Positions 42,524 through 52,449 of a stretch of DNA of 64,000 bases are shown in pieces. The first letter of the stretch is position 1. Each line of letters begins with the position of its first letter. A model generated the notes under the pieces. That model was not told the DNA's origin, did no database searches, and worked only from the letters and a program-made list of their open reading frames with translations. The DNA comes from Paenibacillus macquariensis (GTDB lineage Bacteria; Bacillota; Bacilli; Paenibacillales; Paenibacillaceae): NCBI RefSeq assembly GCF_900156375.1, contig NZ_FTNK01000015.1, positions 1 through 64,000 on the forward strand. Direction: 5' to 3'. Position numbers and translations under genes: made by a program.

Positions 42524-43703
42524 GGATAATCTCCTCTTGTCGAAGTCCCATCGGTTGAAGGGCTTGACCAACCGTTTTCAATTGTACGTCTGTTTCAATT
42601 TCTACTTTGACATGAGGATAAATGTCCTTCCATCGACTACTTAACCGATCCCAATCCTTTGGCTTTTGTTGATGAATGATTTCTCCAAATCCTACACTGT
42701 CAGCTTGATACTGATGTTGTACAATATCTAGCATTTTAGTAATATCCTTGTGCATCTTATCTTCCAATGATTTCTCTAATTTACCCATACCCACTTCATT
42801 CGACGGACTGAAGTTAGAGGCATTCTCAACGATTGCACCTTCCATATGCATAAGAACTTTCATGGTTACGTTATCTCCGTGGATCACAGGTACGAACCTC
42901 GCATGATTTTTTTTAAATAAAAACACTAAATCCCCTTCGCCTTCTGGTGCAGGGATACTCATTTCTAAATTTTTATTTTGATTCATAGAAAGAGTCATGA
43001 TTTTAACCATATCCCCTTTGAGGGTTCCTACCATTCGATCACCTTTGAATATAGCTAGACCGGCAATCCTCACATTCTTCAAAGGTTCGCCTACCTTAGG
43101 AGGCACTGACTCATCAACTTTAAGAATCGGGAGTACAGGATCAATTCCTTCAGAAAGTAGCGCAGTCAACACTGTTTTAATTGAAATAGGTTCTTTCGTG
43201 AAATTCAAAATCAACTCCCGAACCATTTCCGTTGGAAACTGCTCTATCGATGCATCCGTATCCAATATTTTATAAGCGAAACCCTCTGTCACCGCCACCA
43301 TAGGTAGTAGACGATTCTGAGGTGTTCTTGTAAATACATCCATGATAGTAGATATACCTTCTCGTGCTAACTCTTCCCCAATAATAAGTGAACGACGATT
43401 TGAGAAATTAACTGTACGTGAGTTATTGCTTTGAATTTCTTGCGAAGACAAACGAATGGTTTTCCCTAATTTAGATTCAATATACCAACCCTTACCCCCA
43501 CCAGATTTACCACTGGAACCCCCAAGGTCCCTTGGCACAGCAATCTGTACACTCGTGCGATACTTTGAACCCTCCTTATCGATTGCGGTACCTAATACGA
43601 AGGCGATATCATTTATTTCCTTGCGATCCCAACAGCCCGATAAAAATATAGGACAGACCAGAACCATTGCAGTAAGTGTCACTATTCTTTTCTTCATGTC
43701 CAT
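42516..43703 (-). CDS. Spore germinant receptor C lipoprotein (GerAC family)
   Basis: Lipoprotein subunit of 395 aa. The signal peptide ends in the lipobox FLSGC with Cys24, followed by the family WDRKEINDIAFVLGTAID. The rest forms the three GerAC domains on the outer side of the inner spore membrane. ATG at 43703 is chosen for its AAAGG site; it begins 2 bp after the gerAA stop. Overlaps the small D gene at its end. Confidence 0.9.
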   Translation of the reverse strand: MDMKKRIVTLTAMVLVCPIFLSGCWDRKEINDIAFVLGTAIDKEGSKYRTSVQIAVPRDLGGSSGKSGGGKGWYIESKLGKTIRLSSQEIQSNNSRTVNFSNRRSLIIGEELAREGISTIMDVFTRTPQNRLLPMVAVTEGFAYKILDTDASIEQFPTEMVRELILNFTKEPISIKTVLTALLSEGIDPVLPILKVDESVPPKVGEPLKNVRIAGLAIFKGDRMVGTLKGDMVKIMTLSMNQNKNLEMSIPAPEGEGDLVFLFKKNHARFVPVIHGDNVTMKVLMHMEGAIVENASNFSPSNEVGMGKLEKSLEDKMHKDITKMLDIVQHQYQADSVGFGEIIHQQKPKDWDRLSSRWKDIYPHVKVEIETDVQLKTVGQALQPMGLRQEEIIHD

Positions 43704-43705
43704 AT

Positions 43706-45280
43706 TCACCAACCTTTATCAGGCTTAGGAGTACCGTTTATCCCCTTTTCCATGCGCTTATTATTATTTCTAGCCGTACCTTGTGGTCTATGGATCATCT
43801 TCCACCATGGCACACGAATGAATATATCCTTCTGATTCTTCTTGTAATAAGGGCTGACCCCCTCAAGATAAGGCCTTCCAAAGGAAGTGAGATGTGTTAA
43901 ATGAACGAGAATCCACACGAAAGTAATAACTATTCCAAATAGCCCTAATGTGCCTGCCATAATCATAAACGGAAATCTCAGTAATCGAACCGTGATAGCT
44001 AGATTAAACCGTGGAATGGTAAAGGAGGCTATCCCCGTTAATGACACAATTATTACCATGGGGGCAGAGACAATTCCCGCTTCCACTGCCGCCTGACCGA
44101 TAACGAGCGCACCGAGAATACTTACTGCTTGTCCTACCGTCTTAGGTAGTCGTATTCCAGCTTCCCGAAGGGCCTCGAATGCAATTTCCATCATTAATGC
44201 TTCAACAAGAACGGGAAAAGGGATGGCTTCTCGAGCAGCCGCTATACTCAGTACGAGTGTAGACGGCAACATATCTTGGTGAAATGTAATCACGGCAATG
44301 TACAATCCTGGGAGGAATATCGCAATAAATAGAAACATATACCGCAGAATTCGAATGAAATCACTAATAAAGAACCGTTCATAATAATCCTCACTTGCTT
44401 GCATCAATTGCCAAAGGCTCACAGGCGCAATGAGAACAAAGGGTGTCCCATCCACTAAAATCGCAAAGCCACCCTCTAATAACTGTGCAGTAACCGTGTC
44501 AGGGCGTTCTGTATATTGCATCTGAGGAAAAGGAGAATATGGATGATCTTCAATGAGTTCTTCAATATAACCCGATTCGAGTATGCCATCGATCTTAATT
44601 TCCTTTAAGCGCTTTGTCACATCTCGAATCTGTTTCGGATCAGCTAATCCTTCAATATAAGATAAGACAATATCCGTTTTGGTCTCATCCCCAATAACAA
44701 AGCTAACCATCTTGAGCTTAGGGGTCTTGAGTCTAAAACGAACCAATGCCGTATTTACCCTTAACGTTTCTGTAAACCCTTCCCTCGGGCCCCGAATAAC
44801 CGTCTCTGTCTGTGGTTCTTCAACGCCGCGTCTTACACCACCCTTCACATTAAAAATATGTGCTTCGGTAGTCCCATCCATCAGTAGTACAACACTTGCG
44901 TTAATAACACCCGTAATAATGTCTCCCCATGTCGTAGCTTTTGAAGCTTGAGAGAGCGATACACGTGTATTCTGTGGGGATTCGAGTGAATCTTCATCCT
45001 CATTCTCTACATAACCTATGATGAATGGCTTTAGCATTTGGGATTCTATTTCCTGAGAATCTACAATCCCTTCTATATAGAACAAGAACGCCTTCTGATC
45101 TTGTGCCACTTGAATATCCCGATATACCATATCTGAACAATCTAAGAATATCTTCTTAGCCATCTCTATATTACGTGCTAGATCTTTCTGTAGGCATTCC
45201 TCCTCAATAGGTGGAGATGGAAGACCTAACATCACATCACTAGTAGATATCAAGCCCTGAGATCCCCCTGATTTACTCAC
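43706..45280 (-). CDS. Spore germinant receptor A subunit (GerAA family)
   Basis: Spore membrane protein of 524 aa with a large N-terminal cytosolic domain and about five to six C-terminal helices. Family blocks are the SQASKATTWGDI segment, YIEGLADPKQIRDVTKRLKEI near 215, and AREAIPFPVLVEALMMEIAFEALREAGIRLP near 345-375, the strongest GerAA signature. GTG start with GGAGG 9 nt upstream. Expected to be expressed in the forespore by sigma-G; I could not place a sigma-G promoter with confidence in the 157-bp gap. Confidence 0.93.
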   Translation of the reverse strand: MSKSGGSQGLISTSDVMLGLPSPPIEEECLQKDLARNIEMAKKIFLDCSDMVYRDIQVAQDQKAFLFYIEGIVDSQEIESQMLKPFIIGYVENEDEDSLESPQNTRVSLSQASKATTWGDIITGVINASVVLLMDGTTEAHIFNVKGGVRRGVEEPQTETVIRGPREGFTETLRVNTALVRFRLKTPKLKMVSFVIGDETKTDIVLSYIEGLADPKQIRDVTKRLKEIKIDGILESGYIEELIEDHPYSPFPQMQYTERPDTVTAQLLEGGFAILVDGTPFVLIAPVSLWQLMQASEDYYERFFISDFIRILRYMFLFIAIFLPGLYIAVITFHQDMLPSTLVLSIAAAREAIPFPVLVEALMMEIAFEALREAGIRLPKTVGQAVSILGALVIGQAAVEAGIVSAPMVIIVSLTGIASFTIPRFNLAITVRLLRFPFMIMAGTLGLFGIVITFVWILVHLTHLTSFGRPYLEGVSPYYKKNQKDIFIRVPWWKMIHRPQGTARNNNKRMEKGINGTPKPDKGW

Positions 45281-45437
45281 CCTTGAACACCTCCATTATT
45301 TCTTTGCACTGGATTTATCCGTAGGTTGTTCCATATTTGTGAAAAGTATGTACTTTACGATAAATTAATCGACAACTTCCCTCCATATCCGCTAAAATAA
45401 TAAAGATTGCTTAAATAACCCAGGAGGAATTCCTTAC

Positions 45438-46541
45438 ATGATTAATGTGTTATTTATTAATATTTGTATTATTGTTACTTTTCTTTATTTCTCTGGTGTA
45501 CTTTCTAAAAGATATTCGATAGGGATATCCTCCATCTCGCTTCCAGTTCAAATTAATTCGGGTATCCTTTTTGGAATTTATGGCATCGTACTGATGTTAT
45601 ACACCATCCCTGTTGGTTCCAATACATATGCTGATCTACGCCATCTGTTCCCCGTCGTAATAGGAACCTACATCGGGCCAGTTCCTGCTATTATTAGCGC
45701 TATTATCATCGGCATCGGACGAATGATGTTATATGGGTTTACCTCTTCTGGAGTCGTTGCTTGTATCGGAATTATCTTGGTTGGGACTATATGTGCCATC
45801 ATTTCACGTTATCCATTGTCACGATTTCATAAAATTAATCTAATGAATGTACTTGGCATGCTCGTTATCTTCATCTCTCTCATGATTAATATCAAGGATA
45901 TTCCTACCATCATGAGCTTCTATCCTCTTCAATTCGGTATCGCTATCATTGGGGGATTATTCGTATATGCCATAACTGAATATATTTATTCCACAAATAA
46001 ACTCTTTGTTCAATTAGAACAACGGGCAACGACCGACCACTTAACTCAGCTGAACAATTTGCGATCATTTGAACTGGCTATCAAAACGCATCTGGCTCGT
46101 GCCAACCAGCGTGGAGAGAACCTATCGCTACTCGTCATCGACATTGACCATTTCAAAAAAATAAATGACAACTATGGTCATTCCTCTGGCGATGTTGTAC
46201 TTAAATCGATTGCAAAAATACTAATAGACTATTCTCGTTCATTTGATGTCGTCTCTCGAAATGGTGGCGAAGAATTCACCGTATTACTATTGGATTGCCC
46301 CCACCATCACGCTCTAGTCATTGCTGAAAAAATACGAATAGGCGTTCAGAATCATCCATTTATTCTGCCTGAGCAAATACCTGTATCTATCACGATCTCA
46401 ATTGGTGTTGCTACTTATCCAGATACAGTAGCTGTTCCCACTGGACATGTTCTTGTGGATATGGCCGATAAGGCACTTTATCAAGCTAAGGAAACCGGTC
46501 GTAACAAAGTATGTACACTAGCGCTTGCGTCAACGAAATAG
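45438..46541 (+). CDS. Membrane diguanylate cyclase with 5TM receptor domain (DgcK-like)
   Basis: Makes cyclic di-GMP from two GTP (367 aa). The N-terminus has five to six helices of the 5TMR-LYT sensor type (about residues 3-185, with PVVIGTYIGPVPAIISAIIIG). The C-terminal GGDEF domain has an active GGEEF signature at 276-280 and an inhibitory-site motif RSFD at 267-270, five residues before it, so product feedback is expected. The layout equals B. subtilis DgcK (YhcK). AGGAGG stands 9-10 nt before the ATG. Divergent from the ger operon; strong terminator downstream. Confidence 0.92.
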   Translation: MINVLFINICIIVTFLYFSGVLSKRYSIGISSISLPVQINSGILFGIYGIVLMLYTIPVGSNTYADLRHLFPVVIGTYIGPVPAIISAIIIGIGRMMLYGFTSSGVVACIGIILVGTICAIISRYPLSRFHKINLMNVLGMLVIFISLMINIKDIPTIMSFYPLQFGIAIIGGLFVYAITEYIYSTNKLFVQLEQRATTDHLTQLNNLRSFELAIKTHLARANQRGENLSLLVIDIDHFKKINDNYGHSSGDVVLKSIAKILIDYSRSFDVVSRNGGEEFTVLLLDCPHHHALVIAEKIRIGVQNHPFILPEQIPVSITISIGVATYPDTVAVPTGHVLVDMADKALYQAKETGRNKVCTLALASTK

Positions 46542-46560
46542 TTCATTCTTAAATAAACAT

Positions 46561-46598
46561 AAAGAAGCCGTTATCGTAGGTTAGATAACGGCTTCTTT
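46561..46598. terminator. Bidirectional terminator between cyclase and DUF2167 gene
   Basis: AAAGAAGCCGTTATC (46561-46575) and GATAACGGCTTCTTT (46584-46598), perfect 15-bp arms. Confidence 0.95.
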
Positions 46599-46610
46599 AT
46601 GTTCTTTAAA

Positions 46611-47570
46611 TTAAGGTCTATAATCCGAATCGATTGGAGGAACATCATTATCATGATTAGGCGTAAACGCCTCTTCCTTCTTACGCCCTCTAAAAAGGTA
46701 TTTGAACAATCCAGCCACAGCGACAACTACAACGATTCCAAACTTTTTGGCAAGTACGACAATCATTGCAATTAAGCCAACTTTCTTCGCCACAACCAAT
46801 CCAGCACCACCTACGATAAGTCCGGTAAGGCCAATTTCAGCCAGCTTATCAGTCGATTCGTCGAAGTCTGCATACCCTTCGCCCGAATTCACGGAAAAGT
46901 TGGATAACACGATATTCTCAAATGACTTACGGTCCTCAGCTAAATGTGTAGGATCCGATACAAGAATAGCCGAAACATATCCTTCTTTCGTCAATATACG
47001 TACATTGTAATTGATCAACGTCTCATTGTTGTTATCATGAGCAAGAAGCGACCATTTCAAACTATGTAGATTGTCATCATATGTCGGTGGGACATCCCAG
47101 CCATCCACGAACAAGTGATTCTCCTCTGTTGTTTCCTTATTCGCTGCTTCGGTTCCTTCTTTATAACTTTGCAGTAAGGCATCCGCATCAATATCATTCT
47201 TCTCGTCATCGGCAATATGGCCCACATCATCATAGTCAAAAAACACAGTCCATGTTGCATTGGGATCCGTTGGATAAACGGAGCCAATCTCCTTATTACT
47301 CGGTACTCCACCATAAGACAACTCACTAGCTACCGTATCATCCTTGTCTAGAAATTGCAGACCTGACTGTAATGTAAGTTTGGCGATCGAGCCAAGTCCT
47401 ACTTCTTGTCCCGAACCCTCTACCCAGTTCAGTTCCTGAGTCTGAGTCTCCGTCTCCGCATGTACTACACCCGAAGTTGTCACTGTTAGGTATACTGCAA
47501 TGATGAATGCCAATATGAAGCTCATACTTCTTCGATCTGTTCTAAATCTTCCATGTCTACGATTTACCAC
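46611..47570 (-). CDS. DUF2167 membrane-anchored protein
   Basis: Exported membrane protein of 319 aa. A signal peptide (SFILAFIIAVYLTVTTSGVVHA) is followed by the DUF2167 domain, recognisable by ATWTVFFDYDDVGHI, DADALLQSY, WDVPPTYD and SLKWSLLAH. Two C-terminal hydrophobic stretches (GLIVGGAGLVVA and FGIVVVVAVAGLF) anchor it before a charged tail. Function unknown. GTG at 47570 is preferred for its GGAGGAG site at 7 nt; a TTG at 47600 is in frame without one. Monocistronic. Confidence 0.83.
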   Translation of the reverse strand: MVNRRHGRFRTDRRSMSFILAFIIAVYLTVTTSGVVHAETETQTQELNWVEGSGQEVGLGSIAKLTLQSGLQFLDKDDTVASELSYGGVPSNKEIGSVYPTDPNATWTVFFDYDDVGHIADDEKNDIDADALLQSYKEGTEAANKETTEENHLFVDGWDVPPTYDDNLHSLKWSLLAHDNNNETLINYNVRILTKEGYVSAILVSDPTHLAEDRKSFENIVLSNFSVNSGEGYADFDESTDKLAEIGLTGLIVGGAGLVVAKKVGLIAMIVVLAKKFGIVVVVAVAGLFKYLFRGRKKEEAFTPNHDNDVPPIDSDYRP

Positions 47571-47677
47571 ACCATCTCTCCTCCAGTTATTATTTACCAA
47601 TAATAAATATCGGAGAGATCGACATGGAAATGAATACCACTTCGTAATTTAATTCTTATACCTATGGAATATATTGG

Positions 47678-49126
47678 TTATCTAGAGCTGTCAGATGCCA
47701 TTTTGACGGGTCGTACTCTTCTATCTTTTAACATAAAGGTAAAGGGTATCGCTAAAGCAATAATGATCGTCGCTATCATAAATACATCTCCAATACTCCA
47801 TGTAAATGCGAACTGTTGCGCGGCTTCAGTCGGGTTAACGACACCTTGTAAATGAAAGGCTGTACGGCTAGCGAGAAGAGAACTAAATATTCCAATCGCA
47901 AACGACCCCATGCCCTGCTTAATCCAATTATTAATGGAGGAGGCATGACCAGACTCATTCGCAGGTACAGCCCCCATGCCCGCATTGGTAATCGGCATAT
48001 TTGCGAACGTTATACCTACATATCGAATGGCCATCCATACGGTAATAAACATATGTGATGTACTCACGGTAAGTCCAGTTAAGCTCAAAGTAGAGATTAC
48101 CATCAATAAAACACCGAACAGACTGAGCTTTACAGGGCCTATTCGGGAATAGAGACGACCGACAATAGGTGCACATATAACCATCATCAGTGAGCCCGGC
48201 AACATGATAAGCCCTGCTTGCATCGCGGTGGTGTGCTGTACATTTTGTAGATAAATGGGTATGAGAAATGTCCCCGAATACAGTGAAATAGAGATGATTC
48301 CATTTAACACAAGGCTATAAGAGAACTTCCGAATCCGTAGAATACGTAAATGGAGAAGAGGTTCTCTCACCCTAAGCTCCCATAGGATAAAGAAGATAAG
48401 TAGCAGTGCTCCACCAATCAATAACGATAATGTCTTGGCTGACTGCCACCCCCATATACTTCCTTGGCTCAAGGCAACAAGAAGTGCCCCACTGCTTATA
48501 ATTACACTTACAAATCCAACACTATCGAAATGTTGCTTGGTGCTGAGCTTATAATAAGGGATATAACGAATCGCTACCACTATGGCAATGAGTCCAATGG
48601 GTATATTCATGATGAACAGCGCATGCCAGTTGAAATGCTGGACAAGAAAACCTCCCAGTGTCGGTCCCAGTGCCGGTCCGAGCATGGCAGAGACACTCCA
48701 CATACTGAGTGCAAAAGCCTGTTTCTCCTTCTCAACGACCTGATAGATAATGGTCATTGTTGCAGGCATAATCAGACCACTAAACAACCCTTGCAGTATT
48801 CGGAAGGATATTAAACTCTGAATATTCCACGATAACACACAGAGCGCAGAGCAGATCGTAAACCCAATGATCGACAAGATATAAAGACGCTTATAACTGA
48901 ACTGATCTCCTAAATATCCAAGGACGGGTGCAATGACACCCGTTGCTAGCATAAACCCTGTAACCATCCACTGTACCGTATGTAACTCAGCCGTAAATTG
49001 ATGCATGAATGCAGGTAACGCTATATTAATCGTTGTCGTGCTCAATGATGCTAAGAAATTACCGAAAAAAATCGCAAAGAGAACCGGCCAGAATGAACCG
49101 GTGGTTGGGGATACCTGTCTGTTCAT
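47678..49126 (-). CDS. DHA2 family multidrug MFS transporter (EmrB/QacA-like)
   Basis: Fourteen-helix proton/drug antiporter of 482 aa. Motif A appears as GYLGDQFSYKRLY near 65, motif C as GPALGPTLGGFLV near 150, and the N-terminal TTINIALPAFMHQF matches DHA2 exporters such as LmrB/EmrB. Substrate unknown. GAGGG precedes the ATG. Fifty bases downstream of a MerR gene on the same strand, presumably its regulator. Confidence 0.9.
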   Translation of the reverse strand: MNRQVSPTTGSFWPVLFAIFFGNFLASLSTTTINIALPAFMHQFTAELHTVQWMVTGFMLATGVIAPVLGYLGDQFSYKRLYILSIIGFTICSALCVLSWNIQSLISFRILQGLFSGLIMPATMTIIYQVVEKEKQAFALSMWSVSAMLGPALGPTLGGFLVQHFNWHALFIMNIPIGLIAIVVAIRYIPYYKLSTKQHFDSVGFVSVIISSGALLVALSQGSIWGWQSAKTLSLLIGGALLLIFFILWELRVREPLLHLRILRIRKFSYSLVLNGIISISLYSGTFLIPIYLQNVQHTTAMQAGLIMLPGSLMMVICAPIVGRLYSRIGPVKLSLFGVLLMVISTLSLTGLTVSTSHMFITVWMAIRYVGITFANMPITNAGMGAVPANESGHASSINNWIKQGMGSFAIGIFSSLLASRTAFHLQGVVNPTEAAQQFAFTWSIGDVFMIATIIIALAIPFTFMLKDRRVRPVKMASDSSR

Positions 49127-49176
49127 AAGAGCCCTCCATCATGTTGTCAGTATGCAATTCAGCGTCACTAACTAAC

Positions 49177-49593
49177 TTATTTGTCTATTGACTGTTGAAT
49201 CCGCTTTGCCGTGTCTAATAATCCATGCAAAATTTGATTCATATCTTCCATCTTCCCCTGAACGAGGTCGATTTGCTGGTTCACGGTCTCTTTCATATTC
49301 TGAAGCTCTGATATTCGCTGTGCCTCATCGGTAGAAGACTGAAAATTATTGTGATGGTGCTTCATCCGATCACGAATTTGTAAATAGTCCTGAATTTCTT
49401 GTAATGAGAACCCTAGCACTTTTTTGGCTAGAACGATTGTTTTCAAATACTCAACATCTTCCTCCGTGTACAATCGAATCCCGCCATCGGAACGCTCTGG
49501 CGTCGTCATCAATCCAATTTCTTCATAATAACGAATGGACCTTTTGGTCAGTCCCGTTTCCTTGGCAACGTCGTCAATCTTTAACCAGTTCAT
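49177..49593 (-). CDS. MerR family transcriptional regulator
   Basis: Regulator of 138 aa. The winged-helix domain is canonical: IDDVAKETGLTKRSIRYYEEIGLM at the N-terminus with RLYTEEDVEYLKTI after it. A long dimerisation helix (residues about 80-135) follows without metal-binding Cys or a large ligand domain, so the effector is unclear. GGGGGA precedes the ATG. First gene of the operon with the DHA2 exporter, behind a long palindrome. Confidence 0.9.
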   Translation of the reverse strand: MNWLKIDDVAKETGLTKRSIRYYEEIGLMTTPERSDGGIRLYTEEDVEYLKTIVLAKKVLGFSLQEIQDYLQIRDRMKHHHNNFQSSTDEAQRISELQNMKETVNQQIDLVQGKMEDMNQILHGLLDTAKRIQQSIDK

Positions 49594-49642
49594 CTCTATC
49601 CCCCGTAACTTCCATCTTTAATACATAACACTATACTCCTGA

Positions 49643-49666
49643 GTTAACGTTAACGTCAACGTTAAC
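49643..49666. promoter_or_regulatory. Palindromic operator of the MerR-DHA2 operon
   Basis: GTTAACGTT-AACGTC-AACGTTAAC has perfect 9-bp arms and lies 50 bp before the MerR start. A palindrome in the promoter spacer is the usual MerR arrangement, but exact -35 and -10 assignment here is ambiguous. Confidence 0.7.
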
Positions 49667-49831
49667 TTATGTATATTTACATAATTCTCAGGCTTAAACA
49701 TACCTTTGAACAAATTCATTCCTATCATACCCATATCCCCAAATGCTTTATTTCGCAAAAATAATAGTAATTTAGGAATAATGAGGCAAACTAATCAAAA
49801 TGACTAACCTATACTTAGGAGGAACCTTTTT

Positions 49832-51382
49832 GTGAACAACCCCTTAAACCCGACAAACCAACTGCCTCAATACCCTGAATCCCTGTGGCGGGCTTCAACT
49901 GAACTACCTACTTTTCCCCAACTAGCAGAGGATATTAAAGTGGATGTAGCTATTGTAGGAGCTGGAATTACAGGCATAACGACTGCCTATTTATTGTCAC
50001 AAGAGGGCTTGAAAGTCGCACTGGTAGACGCTGGCCGTATATTAGAAGGGACTACAGGTCATACGACCGCTAAGGTTACTGCTCAACATGGCATAATATA
50101 TGATGAGCTGATACAGCATTTAGGAGAAGATCTCGCCGCTAAGTACTATCGTGCCAACAGCGAAGCCATTGAATGGATGGCACGAACGGTGAAAGAGCTC
50201 GACATCCCTTGTGAATGGAAAGAAGAAGATGCCTATCTGTATGCGGAAGGGGATCAAGCTGAGGCCAAGTTGATCAACGAATTCCAAGCCTACGAGAAGC
50301 TTGGAATTCCAGGACTATGGAAAGACACCCTTCCTATTCCTCTTCAAGTAAAGGGGGCCATTCAACTACCCGGACAAGCTCAGTTCCATCCTTTAGCTTA
50401 TTTAAAGCGTTTGGTGGAGGCTATTGTCAAAGCTGGCGGCGTTATTTATGAGAATACAACGGTAAGTAAGAAGCTCGAGGGAACACGACCCTTCACACTC
50501 ACAACACTTCATGACAATCACACAGTCACATGTCAACATATCGTCTCTACTTCCCACTTCCCATTCACGGATGGTGGAGGGTTCTATTTCTCACGACTGC
50601 ATGCGGAACGTTCCTACGTCGTTGCTGTGAAACCCAAAACACCTTTTGCAGGTGGAATGTATATCAGCGTTGATGAGCCTGTACGTACGCTACGATCGGC
50701 TTCATGGCAAGGCGAATCCCTCGTTCTCGTGGGTGGGGAAGGCCATAAGACTGGGCAAGGAATATGCACCTATCGCCATTATGAGAATCTAGAAGTGTTC
50801 GCTGATCAATTGTTAGGCGTGACAAGCATTCCTTTCCGCTGGTCTGCTCAGGATCTCTTCACCCTTGATAAGGTCCCTTATATCGGTCAGATTACCGCAA
50901 GCGACGATGGTATTTATGTAGCGACTGGATTCGCTAAGTGGGGAATGACCACTGGAACGGTATCCGCAAGAATCATTACCGATCAAATTCAAGAAAGAGT
51001 GAATCCCTATTCTGAACTCTTCTCTCCTACACGCTTCCACCCAAGTCCAAGTATTAAGAACTTCATCGTTGAAAATGCTAATGTTGCTAAGGAGATGATC
51101 TCCGGCAAGTTAGGCATTGTCTATACGAAGCCCGAAGATCTTGAGAACGATGAAGGCTCTGTTGTTACGCATTACGGAAGAAGAGCCGGTGCCTACCGTG
51201 ATACGGAAGGTGAGCTACATCTAGTCGATACGACATGTACCCACTTGGGCTGCGAGGTAGAATGGAACAAAGGTGAACGCTCTTGGGATTGCCCATGCCA
51301 CGGTTCTAGATTTAGCTATGATGGAAATGTCCTTGAAGGACCTGCACAAGAACCACTGAAGAAGCTTGATGCCTACGCATAA
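49832..51382 (+). CDS. yhfW: FAD-dependent oxidoreductase with C-terminal Rieske domain (YhfW-like)
   Basis: Fusion of a DAO-type flavoprotein and a Rieske [2Fe-2S] domain (516 aa). The FAD motif VAIVGAGITGITTAYLLS lies at about 36-53 and GATGFAKWGMTTG-type residues near 370. The Rieske ligands are Cys469-Thr-His471 and Cys487-Pro-Cys-His490. The layout equals B. subtilis YhfW; the substrate is unknown, and electron transfer between flavin and cluster is inferred. GTG start behind AGGAGG. Monocistronic with a strong terminator. Confidence 0.9.
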   Translation: MNNPLNPTNQLPQYPESLWRASTELPTFPQLAEDIKVDVAIVGAGITGITTAYLLSQEGLKVALVDAGRILEGTTGHTTAKVTAQHGIIYDELIQHLGEDLAAKYYRANSEAIEWMARTVKELDIPCEWKEEDAYLYAEGDQAEAKLINEFQAYEKLGIPGLWKDTLPIPLQVKGAIQLPGQAQFHPLAYLKRLVEAIVKAGGVIYENTTVSKKLEGTRPFTLTTLHDNHTVTCQHIVSTSHFPFTDGGGFYFSRLHAERSYVVAVKPKTPFAGGMYISVDEPVRTLRSASWQGESLVLVGGEGHKTGQGICTYRHYENLEVFADQLLGVTSIPFRWSAQDLFTLDKVPYIGQITASDDGIYVATGFAKWGMTTGTVSARIITDQIQERVNPYSELFSPTRFHPSPSIKNFIVENANVAKEMISGKLGIVYTKPEDLENDEGSVVTHYGRRAGAYRDTEGELHLVDTTCTHLGCEVEWNKGERSWDCPCHGSRFSYDGNVLEGPAQEPLKKLDAYA

Positions 51383-51437
51383 GATTTAGAGAACGAATTC
51401 AACTTTCATTTCAATACGGTCCCTCTTAGGTCCGGAA

Positions 51438-51484
51438 AAACCCCAAAACCACTCCTTCATACAAAGGGAGTGGTTTTGGGGTTT
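51438..51484. terminator. Bidirectional terminator between yhfW and yvgK-like gene
   Basis: AAACCCCAAAACCACTCC (51438-51455) pairs with GGAGTGGTTTTGGGGTTT (51467-51484), perfect 18-bp arms. Confidence 0.95.
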
Positions 51485-51507
51485 CCGTACAACTATAAGC
51501 TTACTTG

Positions 51508-52449
51508 TTACGTCTCCAACATGATTTGTCCAGTCTGTGATAGGTCATATTCTGAGATCGCACTTAGTTCCTGCTTGTACTCATTGGATTGTAGAATGTC
51601 CATGAGTGATCCGATCCAGACTAAGTTATCTGCATTCTTCATCATTACAAGATCGTATCTCTCATTCATTAATGGAATAAATTCGACATGGTCAACCATA
51701 GATGCCGCTTTCTCAATACCTACACCTACATCCGCATCGCCAGAAGCTACTCTAGTAGCTACAGCTAAATGATTAGACCGTTCATCACCGTATCCTAATA
51801 GCGCTTGAGCGTGAATGCCATGTATACGTAGTTGTTCATCCAATAATACTCGGGCTCCAGAACCCTTCTCACGATTGATCAACCGTAGACCTGGACGTGT
51901 CAAATCCGACCAATCGTTAATATTCTTAGGGTTCTTAGACTGAACGTACAATCCTGCTCTTCTGAACAGCAAATTGACTACCACATAAGAGGAACCCGCA
52001 AGTATCCTTCTGATATAAGGAAGATTGTATTCTCCTGTATCTCCATCTAAGAGATGCGTGCTAACCACGTCCGCTTCGCCCTTGTACATAGATATGAGAC
52101 TTTCAAGACTGCTAACGTGGCTACGAAGTGGACGTATCCCCGTTGTCTTATCCTCGATATGTTTAGCTAATATATCAAGACTAATATCTTGGCCAGTAAT
52201 AACAATAGATCTTGTACTTCCCTTCATCGAAGATGAGAGTGACGTTGCTATATGACTTAAAGAAGGCTTGTTAGACAACCCTTTAGCCCGCTGTTTATAA
52301 GCTTCCAGATCTACTGCATCGATTCGCATTTGCTTGCCAACTCTATAAGAGAGCAACTCACCCTTTTTGATCAAATCATATACGGTAAGCTTAGATATCT
52401 TCAAAAGTTTCGAAATTTCTTCCGTTGTATAGGACACATCGTTTGTCAT
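51508..52449 (-). CDS. yvgK: Molybdate-responsive regulator with HTH and periplasmic-binding-like domain (YvgK-like)
   Basis: Regulator of 313 aa. The N-terminal excisionase-type HTH (TTEEISKLLKISKLTVYDLIKKGELLSYRVGKQMRI) is followed by a domain like a molybdate-binding protein (SGARVLLDEQLR, ASGDADVGVGIEKAA). This matches B. subtilis YvgK, divergent from yvgLM (modAB), exactly the arrangement here. It probably senses molybdate and controls uptake. ATG at 52449 follows GAAGGGAG at 5 nt; the open frame continues upstream without a site. Confidence 0.85.
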   Translation of the reverse strand: MTNDVSYTTEEISKLLKISKLTVYDLIKKGELLSYRVGKQMRIDAVDLEAYKQRAKGLSNKPSLSHIATSLSSSMKGSTRSIVITGQDISLDILAKHIEDKTTGIRPLRSHVSSLESLISMYKGEADVVSTHLLDGDTGEYNLPYIRRILAGSSYVVVNLLFRRAGLYVQSKNPKNINDWSDLTRPGLRLINREKGSGARVLLDEQLRIHGIHAQALLGYGDERSNHLAVATRVASGDADVGVGIEKAASMVDHVEFIPLMNERYDLVMMKNADNLVWIGSLMDILQSNEYKQELSAISEYDLSQTGQIMLET

